From assembly GCA_016584495.1 (NCBI GenBank), contig WAID01000003.1:4960001-5024000 (forward strand): a DNA stretch of 64,000 nt, given 5' to 3'. Below the pieces are notes generated by a model, which was given only the letters and a program-made list of their open reading frames with translations, was not told where the DNA came from and did not search any database. The stretch is from Celoporthe dispersa (taxonomy: Eukaryota > Ascomycota > Sordariomycetes > Diaporthales > Cryphonectriaceae). Position numbers and translations under genes: made by a program. This document shows positions 26,176 through 36,693 of this stretch, piece by piece; within the stretch, counting starts at the first letter, position 1; the number at the start of each line of letters is the position of its first letter.

Positions 26176-26773
26176 GGTTGCGGTTATGGCTGTGGGATTT
26201 GTCGGATGGTCGATGGGTGATGGGAGGGGGGGATGCGGTGTCGTCAACTAGATTCGTTTGGGTCTGCGAAGGTGGTTGCTGCTGGGTGAGGCAGACGAAT
26301 TTTCGACTGTGGGCGCGGGTCTGATGTTAGCCGAAATGGGACTAGTGCGGTACACGTGACTCTTATCTCGATAACGGCGAACCTCACCCAAGGTGACGAT
26401 GACAGCAACTGTCTCGAGTCGTGATAGCACAGAGTAGGAAAGGAAAAGAAGAGAAAAGGTCTGATTGTTCATTAACGAGTGGGCAGCAGTTGACTGAGGT
26501 CTACTGTGAGCTTCTTGAGATCAGTGTTTTTATGTGCAGCATGTGCTGAGAAAACTCGGGGGTCAAGCCTCGGTCCATGTTGCCTCGCCCCTGCAGCGAG
26601 CGATCCGTTGTGCAACTTACGAACTCTCTTCTTCCCTGACCCTGTATCCAAGTGAATACCCAGATCTCGCTGCTCAATCTTTATTTGTTTTTTCCTTTCA
26701 CTCTCTCTCTCTCTCTCTCTCTCTTGTCCTTTTCCTAGCTGGTCTATCTCTTCACAGTGAAAGCCTGCCCAGG
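26176..26773. promoter_or_regulatory. divergent promoter region rps16/snf8
   Basis: 598 bp between two divergent start codons. A (CT)13 tract at about 26698-26724 lies about 50 bp before the snf8 ATG and is a typical fungal core-promoter or leader element. No CCAAT box was seen close to the rps16 side. Confidence 0.5.
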
Positions 26774-27661
26774 ATGTCCCGCAAAGGCGTAGGGCTCGCA
26801 GCCTTCGACCGCAGCCGCATCACCTCAGCCCAGTACGCAAGCCACGGCAACACCCTCCGCTCGACCAACGCCCAGGCCCTCGAGACGCAGCTTTCCGTGT
26901 TCCGCTCCCTTCTCCAACAGTTCGCCCAGACCCACGCCAAGGACATCCGCTCCAACCCGAGCTTCCGCGCCCAGTTCGCCCGCATGTGCGCCGCCATCGG
27001 CGTGGACCCTCTGGCCAGCAGCAACAGCGGCTCGGGCGGGGGTTCCATCTGGGCCCAGCTGCTGGGCCGGTCCGTGAATGATTTCTACTTTGAGTTGGCC
27101 GTGCGGGTGGTGGAGGTCTGTGGTGAGACGAGGAGTGAGAATGGGGGGCTGATCGAGGTGAGGAAGGTGAGGGAGAGGATCATGAGGGGCCGGATGGAGG
27201 GCTCGTCGGAGGTTACGGAGTGAGTGCTTCTCTCTCCGCCCCCTTTCTTAATTCACCCTTTGAAAGGGGATAGGCCTTTGAAAGAGGGTTAGACAATGTC
27301 GAGCTGACACGCGTTTGTGTGTATGTGCAAAAGGGACGACATACTCCGGGCTGTCGGCACCCTCAAGCCTTTGGGCTCGTCGTTCTCCGTCATCAAAGTC
27401 GGCAGCAAACCGTACATCCGCTCTGTCCCCAAGGAGCTAAATACAGACCAGAGCGCAGTTCTGGAGGCTGCACAGGTCCTGGGCTACGTCAGCGTGTCCA
27501 TGTTGATGATCAACCTGCACTGGCCCCGTGCTCGGGCCCAGACAGCCCTAGAGGACCTTCTCGGCGAGGGCATGCTCTGGATCGACAAGCAGGCCGTCGA
27601 GTGGGAGTATTGGTCGCCAGGCTTCATGCTTGAGGCTCAAGAGATCTTTTCCGGGGAGTGA
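26774..27661 (+). CDS. snf8: ESCRT-II subunit Snf8/Vps22
   Basis: Two exons, 26774-27219 and 27334-27661, joined across a 114-nt GT-AG intron to give 257 residues. Snf8 (EAP30) forms ESCRT-II with Vps25 and Vps36 on endosomes and helps sort ubiquitinated cargo into multivesicular bodies. The N-terminus RKGVGLAAFDR, the helical block FRAQFARMCAAIGVDPL, the NDFYFELAVRVVEVC segment and the C-terminal winged-helix block (SVPKELNTDQSAVLEAAQ, GMLWIDKQ) match the family from end to end. Length is close to yeast Snf8 (233) and human EAP30 (258). The ATG chosen is the first in the conserved frame after the CT tract. Confidence 0.93.
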
Positions 27662-28484
27662 GGGTAGCAAGGGCCGACTTCTCAGCCAATCTCTACAAAC
27701 AGCTCGTCGGCGCTCCCGCTGACAGAGGGAGAGCCAAGGCCAACCCGTCGTGGGCGGATTCTTGCGAATGTGTGTGGCAAGCGCGAGGTGGATGGGGCCC
27801 GGTAACGGTCGAGACACCACTGCTCTCGTGAGGGCCCTGACGATCTGCCGTCCCAAACCCAAGATCCCACTGAAGCATGAACCCGCATGCAGCGATATTG
27901 ATCGGCAACTCCTCTCGTCGACGCTCTCGGGAGAGTCAGTTGGGCATGAGCCTGACAAATGAGGCAGGACTACAGGTCATCTGGCAGATATCATGGACCA
28001 AGATATTGAAAGGGAAAAGATCCAATGCCAATGGTTGTTGGCTGACGGAGGTAGACCCAGTTCGGTATGTCTGAAACCATGCAAGACACCTCAAGGATAG
28101 CGTCAAAGGCTTCATATGGAACAAACAGAAATTAGAAATTAACATTATGTGTTCTGTTTTCATCCAGAAAGAAAGACCCAGGTTCCATCTGAAACTCCTT
28201 GCCACCGAGTGCCACCATTTCTAGCGCCAATTTGATATCTCTATAATGATGCATAGACCCAGCCTGGGGCCTCGGCTCCAATTGTGTGTCCAACCGTCGA
28301 GGACCGGCGATACTCTTGTCGACTAGAGCCTCGACCGGACTAACGACAACCCGGGAAGGTCTTCAACGTCATGCATCGATGGTCTGCGCTTCTCAAAGTC
28401 ATAAATGTCGTGATCACTGTCAACTCTCGTCAGTAGAGCTATTCAGGGCCGCTTGGAGGTCCAGGTGTGGCGACTGATCCGAAC
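27662..28484. other. convergent intergenic region snf8/amylase
   Basis: About 820 bp between two genes that converge; expected to contain both 3' untranslated regions. No gene or repeat recognised. Confidence 0.6.
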
Positions 28485-30390
28485 TCACAATCTGAAGGAA
28501 TCGATCTCAGCCCGACCAGCAGCACCAACATCGGCCCAGACGGAAACACTCCTCGGTGCGGCGGCAAACACTGCCCAGCCATCCGAGTCGATACCGACCG
28601 AGCCCTGTACCTCGCCCAGCAGGTCTGTCCACTGCTCCCCGGCGTGATGCGTGCCGACAAACATCCGTTTCACCGCCATCTCGTCACGACACGTCATCAA
28701 CACAGCAAGCCCGGCACGCCCAGAACAAGGAGCGTCGCCGTGCCGGGTAAAGCCGATGCAGTCAGGCTCGTCAAAGTACTCAGACTGTGGGCCATAGGCG
28801 TACGACTGGCGGGCAAGCATCATCTTTGGGATGAGCCGGCGGCCGTGATCTGCGGGCTCGTATGTGCCGGAAGGTCGCTGGTCCAATGGTCCAAAGGAGC
28901 CATAGAGGTCACCGTAGAAGACAACGGGCAAGCCGCCCTTTATGTGAAGAAGGATGAGGGAGTAGGCCAACGGGATGAACCATGGCGCGACAAGCGTCTC
29001 AGAGGTCTGGCCCTCCTGGGTATCGTGGTTCACCACGAAAGTCTAGGTCGTCGGCCGGGCATCGTCAGCGCGGGAGGGGCTGCAACGGTGAGCTTACAGC
29101 GAGACTTACAACGCTCAGGTCCGGTCTGATCTTTGCCAGAGTTCCATCAAAAACAGTCCGAAGGTCAGGACTCCGAGCCCAGGAGAGATTTCTGAAGTTG
29201 TGGACCAGACAGATATCGTATAGCTGAACGTCACAATCCAGATGCTCCGCATACTTGGCAAGGAAGTCAGATTCTTCCACCCAGTACTCACCCATCAGCA
29301 GGCACTCCTGTCCCCAGACCTTCTTGGCATGCTTCACAAAGTCCTTGACGAACGCGGTGGACATGTGCTTGATGGCATCGAGGCGGAGGCCGCGGATGGG
29401 AAGCTGCCCCTGGAGCCACTCGACCCAGCTGAAGAGCTCACGTCGAACTTCAGGGTGTGCAAGGTCAATGTTGGCGAACATTCTGGGGGCAGACAATCTG
29501 TGTCAGAACGCAAAAGAGAGCAAGAACAGAGGGGGGAGGGGGCTACAGAACTCACAGATAGTCATAATTGCCACGCTCCGGATCGACGTCTGCCGCCCAC
29601 TGTTTGCCCTCGAATCTGCGGACCACCCCCGCAGTCTTTGTCTTCTCGTCGTAGTCGACTCCTGAGAAGTGATCTTTGTGCCAGGTGAAGGAGCTATACT
29701 GCTTGTTGCGGGCCTTGTACTCAAACTTGGTCCACGCCTGAATAGCCTCGAATTCACCAATCTCAGCGTTGCGATCTAGTGCAAAATCTTGAGCACTTCT
29801 GACCAACAAAAACAAGGATAAACATGAAGAGAAAACAAGGAGGAGAATAAGATAGAATAAAATAAAAAAAAGGGGGGGGGAGGGTTTTCAAACCGAGGAG
29901 TTCACTCACCAAAATTCTCAACCTTCACAGCCCTGACGTCCTCAAACTCATCCGCCCCGGCCTTGTGAGAGATGACAACGTCAAAAACCACACCGACGCC
30001 GTGCGCCTCGGCCGCACGGGCGAGGCTGGCCAGCTCCTGCTTGGTGCCGTACTTGGTCGCCACGCAGCCCTTTTGTTCGAACTCGCCCAGGTCGTAGAGG
30101 TCGTATATGTCGTAGCCGACGCTGTCTGGGCCGAAGCCCTTGCAGGCCGGGGGGATCCACAGCGAGCTGATGCCGAGCCGGGCGAGGGTGGGCACGACGC
30201 CCTCCAGGCGCCTCCAGTGCTGGTTGTCGGCCGGGACATGCCACTCGAAGCCCTGGAGGACTGTCTGGTTTCTTGGTGGGCCGGCTGCGCTGGTGGTGCT
30301 GGTCGCGGAGGTGGCGATGGACGGGGAGGGCGACGATGGCGGGGAGAGGCTCGGCGATGACGGGAATGAGCTCTCGTCCGTGTAACTCAT
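28485..30390 (-). CDS. intracellular GH13 alpha-amylase
   Basis: Four exons on the minus strand: 30390-29910, 29787-29556, 29482-29110 and 29042-28485, about 547 residues. GH13 enzymes cleave alpha-1,4-glucan. The catalytic set is complete: Asp about 273 in GLRLDAIKH, Glu about 303 in LLMGEYW and Asp about 369 in VVNHDTQ; the region-I motif FDVVISHKAGAD is in exon 1. There is no signal peptide; the first 35 residues are Ser/Pro-rich. This fits the GH13_5 group of intracellular, bacterial-type amylases found in fungi, of which Histoplasma AMY1 acts in alpha-1,3-glucan synthesis. That role here is inference. The junction of exons 1 and 2 is uncertain: the strong donor at 29909 only keeps frame with an acceptor just before 29787; a donor four bases further on would add residues. 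Other junctions are firm. Confidence 0.9.
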
Positions 30391-30525
30391 CTTTTATGTA
30401 AAGAGTTCTGTGGTCCTCGCCTGCGGGATAGGCTATGCGCGTATTGAGAAAAGACTCGAAGGTCGTGTGCCCGTCTTCTTGTCGCTGGGGTCTGCTCGAG
30501 GGGTAGGAGGTGTGTATGTGTGCGT

Positions 30526-30559
<34 letters not shown>

Positions 30560-32330
30560 TGCGTGCGTGTGTGTGTGTGTGTGTTGGCTGTCTGGGGATG
30601 GAGTATTACTGTGCTGTATGTCACCCCTCCAAGGGACCACGAAGCTGCTCCAGGCCCGATGGATGATATATACGTCGCACAAGGTCCACAGGTCCTTATG
30701 TCAGGAGGGGCCAGAACACGAGACAGAGAGAGGGAAAAGAGCACTCGGTTGCTTCCTGCCGAGCAGCTCAGGTCGCGGTTACGAAAGGGAGCTTCTGCAG
30801 GGCCTATTATTTACTAGCTGGACCTTATCGAAGCGACGGCCAGGCCACGTTGGTCCATGCTGATACGAAGTCGGCTCACGTCGGCGGTATTATTTTTTTT
30901 TTTTTTCCCCTCATGCTTTTTTGTCTGACTGTCTCTCTCTTACTCTATCCCTTGGCCTTGTTCTGTCCAATCGCATGCCAGGGAGACGCCAGCTGCTGAT
31001 CTCGCCCTGTGGTCTCAGGATACCGATCCAGACGAACCGCGGCGTAGGGCGCAGCTGAAGGTTTCTTTTTTGGGGGGTTATGTAGATCAACAGCTGCTCA
31101 ACACGAGCTTCCTCCCTCTTCTCTTCCCCTTGGGCGGGACCAACATAACGACGACGGCGGCGACGAGGAAGAAGAAAAAGGCAACACGCCAGACCGCCTC
31201 GTTGCTTCGTCGAGTGACAAATTTTGCATGTTTCGAGCCCCGGCAGAAGGCCCGACTAGACCGTGGCCCAATCGCGCGTGGGAGTCGAGTTCCGAATCAG
31301 CTTCTCCATTTTTTCGGTCCCTTGCCCCTACAGATGACTGTAACCAGAGCTGATCGATGTTGGTCCCCTAAGGCGCGAGAGGCTGCATAAGAAGTTCACC
31401 TATCGAGGAAGGTAGACCATGCGCCACGGCGCATCCGGTGGCCCCCTTGCCCTCCTGGACCTACAAGTCGCCTCGAACGGCGCCCGTGTTCCCGAGGAGA
31501 AATTGTGATGACGCTCCAGAAACACATGTGGGGACATCAGGGATGAAATTTGACTGCTATTTCGGTACTGATGGGGCATCGGCGCCAGTAGTGGAGTGCA
31601 TGCGGCTGAGGCATGTATCGACTTCATGTGATGGGTATTACGATCACAAACACATCCTGGGCTAATACGTACATGTTTAAGTCTACAGCCTCTTTCTCTC
31701 CTTTTTGTTTTCTCCCTTTTTTTTTTTTTTTTTTTTTGGTTTTGTTTTGTTGTGTGTTCTTTCAGATCCACATCTCAGTTCAGACTCCAAGAGCCTCAGC
31801 CATAGGGGCCGGGTCTTAGAAGTGACGGTGTCCTATCAATGATGCCCATCCTCAAGAGAACTCGAGGGTGGCGGTGATATAGCTCATGAAGAAACGTGAC
31901 TGCTGCAGCCGAGGCTCTATTTCAGTTGATCGCAGCAAGCCGACCCAAAGACCAAATAACTTTTCGTGCCTTGCCTTCGAGAATGAACAGCGCATGCGCA
32001 TCTTTCCTGCGTAGGTACCTGGGTAAGTGAAGGACGGACTCTTGGTCCCAAAAGGCCTTCCTTACCTCATCCCTTCAGGCACTTACAGCAACGCGTAATG
32101 ACAAAGAAGAAAAACAACAAGAAGACACTGGGGATTACCAGGTTAGTAAAGCAAAAAAGAAGGAAAAAAATCCAGCGTCTAGACAACCAACCCCCCTGAA
32201 CCATTCTACAAGAACGCCGTGACTGTGCCGGATGGATGCCTCCGTTGAAATTCTAGAAGGCCTTAGAAGCAGGCTGGGGATGACCATTCTGTCGACCGTC
32301 GAGACGATCATCCGGATGGCGGGAGACGGT
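30391..32330. other. intergenic region upstream of the amylase gene
   Basis: About 1.9 kb between the amylase start and the dbp2 stop, both genes reading on the minus strand. It contains the alternating purine-pyrimidine tract at 30511-30585, T runs at about 30890-30906 and 31717-31738, and no recognisable gene. Confidence 0.6.
30511..30585. repeat. (GT)n/(GTGC)n tract in amylase upstream region
   Basis: About 75 bp of alternating purine and pyrimidine (GT and GTGC units) lying 121-195 bp upstream of the amylase start codon. It is the same class of sequence as the 6037-6133 tract. Confidence 0.9.
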
Positions 32331-34816
32331 CTACCAGCGGCTGTTGCCCATGGGAATGGCATTGGCACCTCCTGCAAAACGTTAGAGACTTGTGCGCCAG
32401 CGGAGGGTTTACATGTTTTGCAAGATCGCACACTTACCCCTATAGCCGCCGCCGCCGCCACGCCCATGGCCACCGCGGCCTCGGTAGCCACCGTAGCGGC
32501 CACCGCCGCCGCCGCCGCCGCCGTAGCGAGCCATCTCAGCCAGGCGAGGGTCGATCTGCTGCTTGGCCTCCTGGAGCACACCAACAAGGTCACGAGCCTG
32601 CTTGGAATCTGGACACGTTCATTTTAGTACGACGACTAACGGTGACGACTGGTCGAGGATGCGCGGTACTTACTGTCAGTGGTAAAGAAGGTGATGGCGG
32701 TACCCTTCTGGCCAGCACGACCAGTACGACCAATACGGTGGATGTAATCCTCCGAGTTGTTCGGGTAGTCAAGGTTGAGCACATGAGTAATGTTGCGCAC
32801 ATCTTGAACGAGCATAGGTTAGCAGGCGGAAGCCGAGGGGGTATAGCAACGTCCCAGCATGGACAGGTAGGTGGCATGTGACATCTAAGTATGTTTCATG
32901 CTTTCCTCGGTACTCTTTCTCCTTAGCAGGAGGGCTACCCTTGCGAATATGAATGCCGTTTGGAATGTCCCTGGCTCCGGGTCCTTGGGCCTTGGGAATC
33001 TCGGAGACAGCCTGACCAGGACCAAGAGGTGCCGGCTCTACGCCTGTACCATAGCACCCAGACAGGTACGAGAGAAGACACACGAGTGTAGCATAGTCAG
33101 CCTGGAGTTTGCCACAATCGTGAGAACCCAAGACTCCTCTCAGAGAGACCAAATAGACACTGAAGACGCCTGGCAATTCGCGCGATCAAGAGAGCCCCTG
33201 TACACCAGAGTAAAGCACGGCACGTAGCGATGCTGGAAGCTGCTAAATTGGGATTGGGGGAGGGGGGAGGCGAGGGGAGGGGGGCTAGGTGATGATACAT
33301 ACCAATACCACGGGAAGCTACATCAGTAGCCACCATGATGGGGCTCTTGCCAGTCTTGAACTGGTCGAGAACCCAGTCACGCTCGTTCTGCTGCTTGTCA
33401 CCGTGGATGGACAGTGCAGGCCAGCCATCCTGGCGGAGGAAGCGGGTGATCTCATCGGCAACACGCTTCGTGCCGGTGAAGATGAGGATCTTGTTGTTCT
33501 TGTCGTCCATGATCTTCTCCAGATGACGGATCATCTTGTCGCGCTTCTCAGACTCGTTGCAGACCTCGACAATCTGGGTGATGCGGTGGTTGGCAGCAAG
33601 GTCCATGGAACCAATGTTCACTTGGATGAAGTCGTTGAGGAAGTCCTTGGCGAGGGCGCGGACCTCCTTGGGCCAGGTGGCAGACCACATGAGGGTCTGA
33701 CGATCGGGCCGAATCTGACTGATAATCTTGCGGATCTGGGGCTCGAAACCCATATCCAGCATGCGGTCTGCCTCGTCAAGCACCAGGTACGTGACACGGC
33801 GCAGGTTTGTCTTTCCACCCTCAAGCATGTCGATCAGACGGCCAGGGGTCGCAATGCAGACTTCCACGCCGCGGGAGAGGTCACGAATCTGAGGGCCCTT
33901 TGGGACACCACCGTAGACGCAGGTGTTGCGAATGCGGGAGGACTTGCCGAACTTGCTCATCTCCTGCTGGATCTGAACAGCCAGCTCTCGGGTGGGGGCG
34001 AGGACCAGGACGATAGGACCGTCACCGGGAGCCAAGAGGGGCTGGGCATTGATGTGAACAATGGCGGGAAGACAATAGGTAAGTGTCTTGCCCGAACCCG
34101 TCTCAGCAATACCGACGACATCACGACCAGAGAGGGCCATGGGCCAACCTTGCGACTGAATAGCGGTAGGTGCGGGGAATCCCTGGGCCTTGACCTCGTC
34201 CATAACGTATCTCGGAAATCCGGCCTCGTCAAACGTCTCAACTGGCTTGGGAACGTCGGTGCCGTGGATGGCGATGGAGTGGTCTCGTCGGAACTTTTCG
34301 ACCTCGGCGGAAGACCGGGCAGAGACCTCGGGGTGCTCCTTGTAGAAGGACTTGTCGAACTTGGGAAGGGTGCCCAGATCTGTCAAGTCAGGTCAGCAAA
34401 TCTTCTTCCGCAAACTGTCCCTACGGGGTGCGTTTGTGAGCACATACCCCAGTTCTGCTTCTGCAGGCCTGCGCCGAGGTTGGACATGCGGTCGCCGCCG
34501 CCACCGCCGCCACCATAACCACCACCACCATAGCCACCTCCACCGTAGCCGTTGGAGCCTCTGTCGAAGGATGTTTATCAGTATGCACCATAAAGTCAGG
34601 TTTTGAGATGGGTGGTTTTGAAGATGGCCGAGGCCACAAGTGCGACGCTGCACGATGCCGTAGATCGCGAGACAGCCAGATAGGATAGGGAGCCAGGAAA
34701 ACATACCCTCCGTAACCACCACCGCCTCCGCCATAGCCGTTGCTGCCACCACGCTCGTAGCCGTTCGAGTATCCGCCGCCGCCGCGGGAGCCGTAGCCAC
34801 CACCGCCGTAAGACAT
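32331..34816 (-). CDS. dbp2: DEAD-box RNA helicase Dbp2 (p68/DDX5 type)
   Basis: Six exons on the minus strand: 34816-34707, 34560-34448, 34379-33303, 32802-32674, 32608-32438 and 32371-32331; 546 residues. The N-terminus is Gly/Tyr/Arg-rich. The helicase core has a Q motif (PTAIQSQGWPMALSG), motif I AETGSGKT, Ia APTRELA, Ib TPGR, II DEAD, III SAT, V ATDVASRGID and VI HRIGRTGRAG. The tail is an RGG-type YGGGGGGGRYGGYRGRGG and ends GNSRW. Dbp2 acts on nuclear RNPs, in ribosome biogenesis and nonsense-mediated decay. The two N-terminal introns lie in the Gly-rich region; the fourth exon junction sits in motif V behind a 500-nt intron described separately. All junctions preserve frame and the conserved sequence. 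Confidence 0.95.
32803..33302 (-). promoter_or_regulatory. dbp2: 500-nt intron of dbp2 at helicase motif V
   Basis: GT-AG intron (GTATGT donor, TTCAAG acceptor, CTAAC branch site close to the 3' end) interrupting the Asp codon of SRGID. It is several times longer than the gene's other introns (about 65-150 nt). Yeast DBP2 has an unusually long 3'-located intron that mediates negative autoregulation, and a comparable intron position has been reported in fission yeast. Read through from the upstream exon, the frame stays open about 68 codons to a stop at 33097, so intron retention would give a helicase lacking motif VI. Confidence 0.6.
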
Positions 34817-35653
34817 CTTGATGCTGTAGAGTGTTTGTTGCGATAGGGTCGCGATCGAAGTTTCCGTCTCGGTAAGGTCGGGAGGACGAGGGACTGAGGT
34901 GTCGCAATCAATCGATCTGAACAGGAAGTCACGGTAGAGGGGGTGACTGTGAATATTATGACCAGATCAAGTAGACCTGTGCCTTAAGGGAAGAGGAGAG
35001 TGGTTGATGGCGATGTGATGAAAGAGAAAAAGAGAGAGATGGATGGGTCGGTTGGGTGGTTTTGTTAAAAGAGAGAAGGCGAGAAGTTGCGACAAGCAGA
35101 AATTTTGGGCTTATCGGCTAGGGGGACACGGGGGCGAGTCAGGGCGGTGTGGCGCTAGAAGGAAAAGTTCCCTGAGCCAAAGGGCAGGCGGGGCATTAGG
35201 TAAGCAGGCGCGCCTTTGACTTTTCAGGCGTCTCTCAATTTCCTTCCCTGGCACCCTGTCAGCCGGGTCCGCGTAGACGGTTCAGCTCACTCAGGAAAGG
35301 CAGATAGGTAGGTAGGCAGTGAACGGCCACCAACGTTGCCTTGACTAGCTTGGGCAGATACGAGAGAAGGTTATTTTCCAATTTGTCAACTATCTGCTGC
35401 AAAGGCGACATATACTACTGCTGGGACGGATGAAGAAAGAAAGAAAGAAAATCATCAACCATAGCGTGATCAGATATTTTCATCCCGTCGTGAGTATTTC
35501 CCGCATTACATCGCCAAACCCGTACACACTCTTGTGGTATCCAATGCCACAGACCACCGAGATGAAGAAAGAATCACAGTGCAAAACTTCTTTTATGGTA
35601 AAGAGCACCACTCCAGCCGGCCTCCACATTGCATGGTATCGATCTGCCTCGCA
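34817..35653. other. upstream region of dbp2
   Basis: About 840 bp between the dbp2 start and the next minus-strand gene. It is expected to hold the dbp2 promoter and leader and the 3' end of the PMP22-family gene. No other gene recognised. Confidence 0.6.
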
Positions 35654-36693
35654 TCACACATACGACGCCCACCTAGTAAGGGGGGTTGGGCCCAATGGGA
35701 GGGTAGTCGTCTGGTGCGTGGGGCCGCCCGACATCGATCCTGACCTACCGCCCTGGTCACCAAAGTGCTTCTTGCGCAGAGCCGCAAGGCGCTTCCTCTT
35801 GGTGACGGTGTTGATGTAGGTACCAATGACAAACGACACGAGGTTGAAGAAGGGCACCCAGGTGTTCTCTGGGAGGAACTTCTGCGCGAAGGCCAGGCAG
35901 ATGGGCGACGTGATCCAGCTCACGCGCATGACCTTCCAGAAGCCGACGCGGACGGTTGCCCGCACCTGATGGTACGTTCTCGCGCCAGCAATGATAGCCA
36001 TGGCAACCAGATACACAGAGTTCTGGATGGGTGCGATCTAGATGCAAGGTTTAGCTGCCAAGCCCGCGCCAGCGACAGGAGAGGCCCCCAAGGCAGGGAC
36101 TTACCACGAGGTTGCTGGCGAGAATCTGCAGGATCTTGGCGCGCAGGCTTGTACGGCCCGCGAAGACCTTCTGCAGGAGCCAGATCAAGAGGGAGCCGAG
36201 GGGGGCGCTGACGAAAGCGCCATATGCGGCCATCTTGGGCACACGCGAGGTGAAGTAGTTGCCGTTCTTGTTGCGGTCCTTTGCCAGCCATGATGCGATG
36301 AACTCTTGTGCGCCGGCCAGGGTGCCGGCGGTCAACATCTTGGTCCGCATCGGGTTCTCTTCGAGCTGCTTGATGTAGGCCTACGCCGAGAGCACCCCGT
36401 TAGCACCATGTCTACTTCGTAGGTGCAGTCGCGACACAACGCGACGCTGCAGCTCGACGGTGTAGGGGACGGCGTACAGCAAGGTAACCCTTCGTGCCCG
36501 CATTCTGCTTGCCGCCGGTAATGGCAGTGCCAATCTTCTCGGATATGGGGTGCTTCCCAGTCGTCCCAGGGAGAGGGCCGTCCTTCCCAAGCAGGTGCTG
36601 GCGAGCATCGGCGACAGCAGAGAGGGCGGGCCCGGCACCACCGGCGCCGCCTTCTGACTGCCTGAAGGTGTCTCGTTCGAACTTGACAGACAT
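35654..36693 (-). CDS. Mpv17/PMP22-family peroxisomal membrane protein
   Basis: Three exons on the minus strand: 36693-36478, 36380-36105 and 36037-about 35654; about 291 residues. Members of this family are four-helix integral membrane proteins of peroxisomes or mitochondria. Seen here: NPMRTKMLTAGTLAGAQEF, VPKMAAYGAFVSAPLGS, then GFWKVMRVSWITSPICLAFA and the diagnostic W-P-F-N box in WVPFFNLVSFVIGTYIN. The closest class I recognise is the filamentous-fungal PMP22 group that includes the Neurospora Woronin sorting protein WSC; that assignment is inference. The first 60 residues are Gly/Ala-rich and precede the membrane core. The first donor (GTACGC) was picked because it keeps frame and gives a family-like junction. 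The C-terminus after KKHFGDQGG is uncertain: a GTAGGT donor there could lead to another exon instead of the read-through stop at 35654. Confidence 0.85.

Noticed and set aside
32769..33176. 135-codon frame within the dbp2 intron
   Set aside because: It spans the intron on the coding strand but in a frame not continuous with exon 3 of dbp2 and shows no family features; kept only as a note to the intron.
33289..34518. 409-codon + strand open frame antisense to dbp2
   Set aside because: It mirrors the dbp2 exon on the other strand; its length follows from the GC-rich codon pattern of dbp2, and its sequence matches no family.
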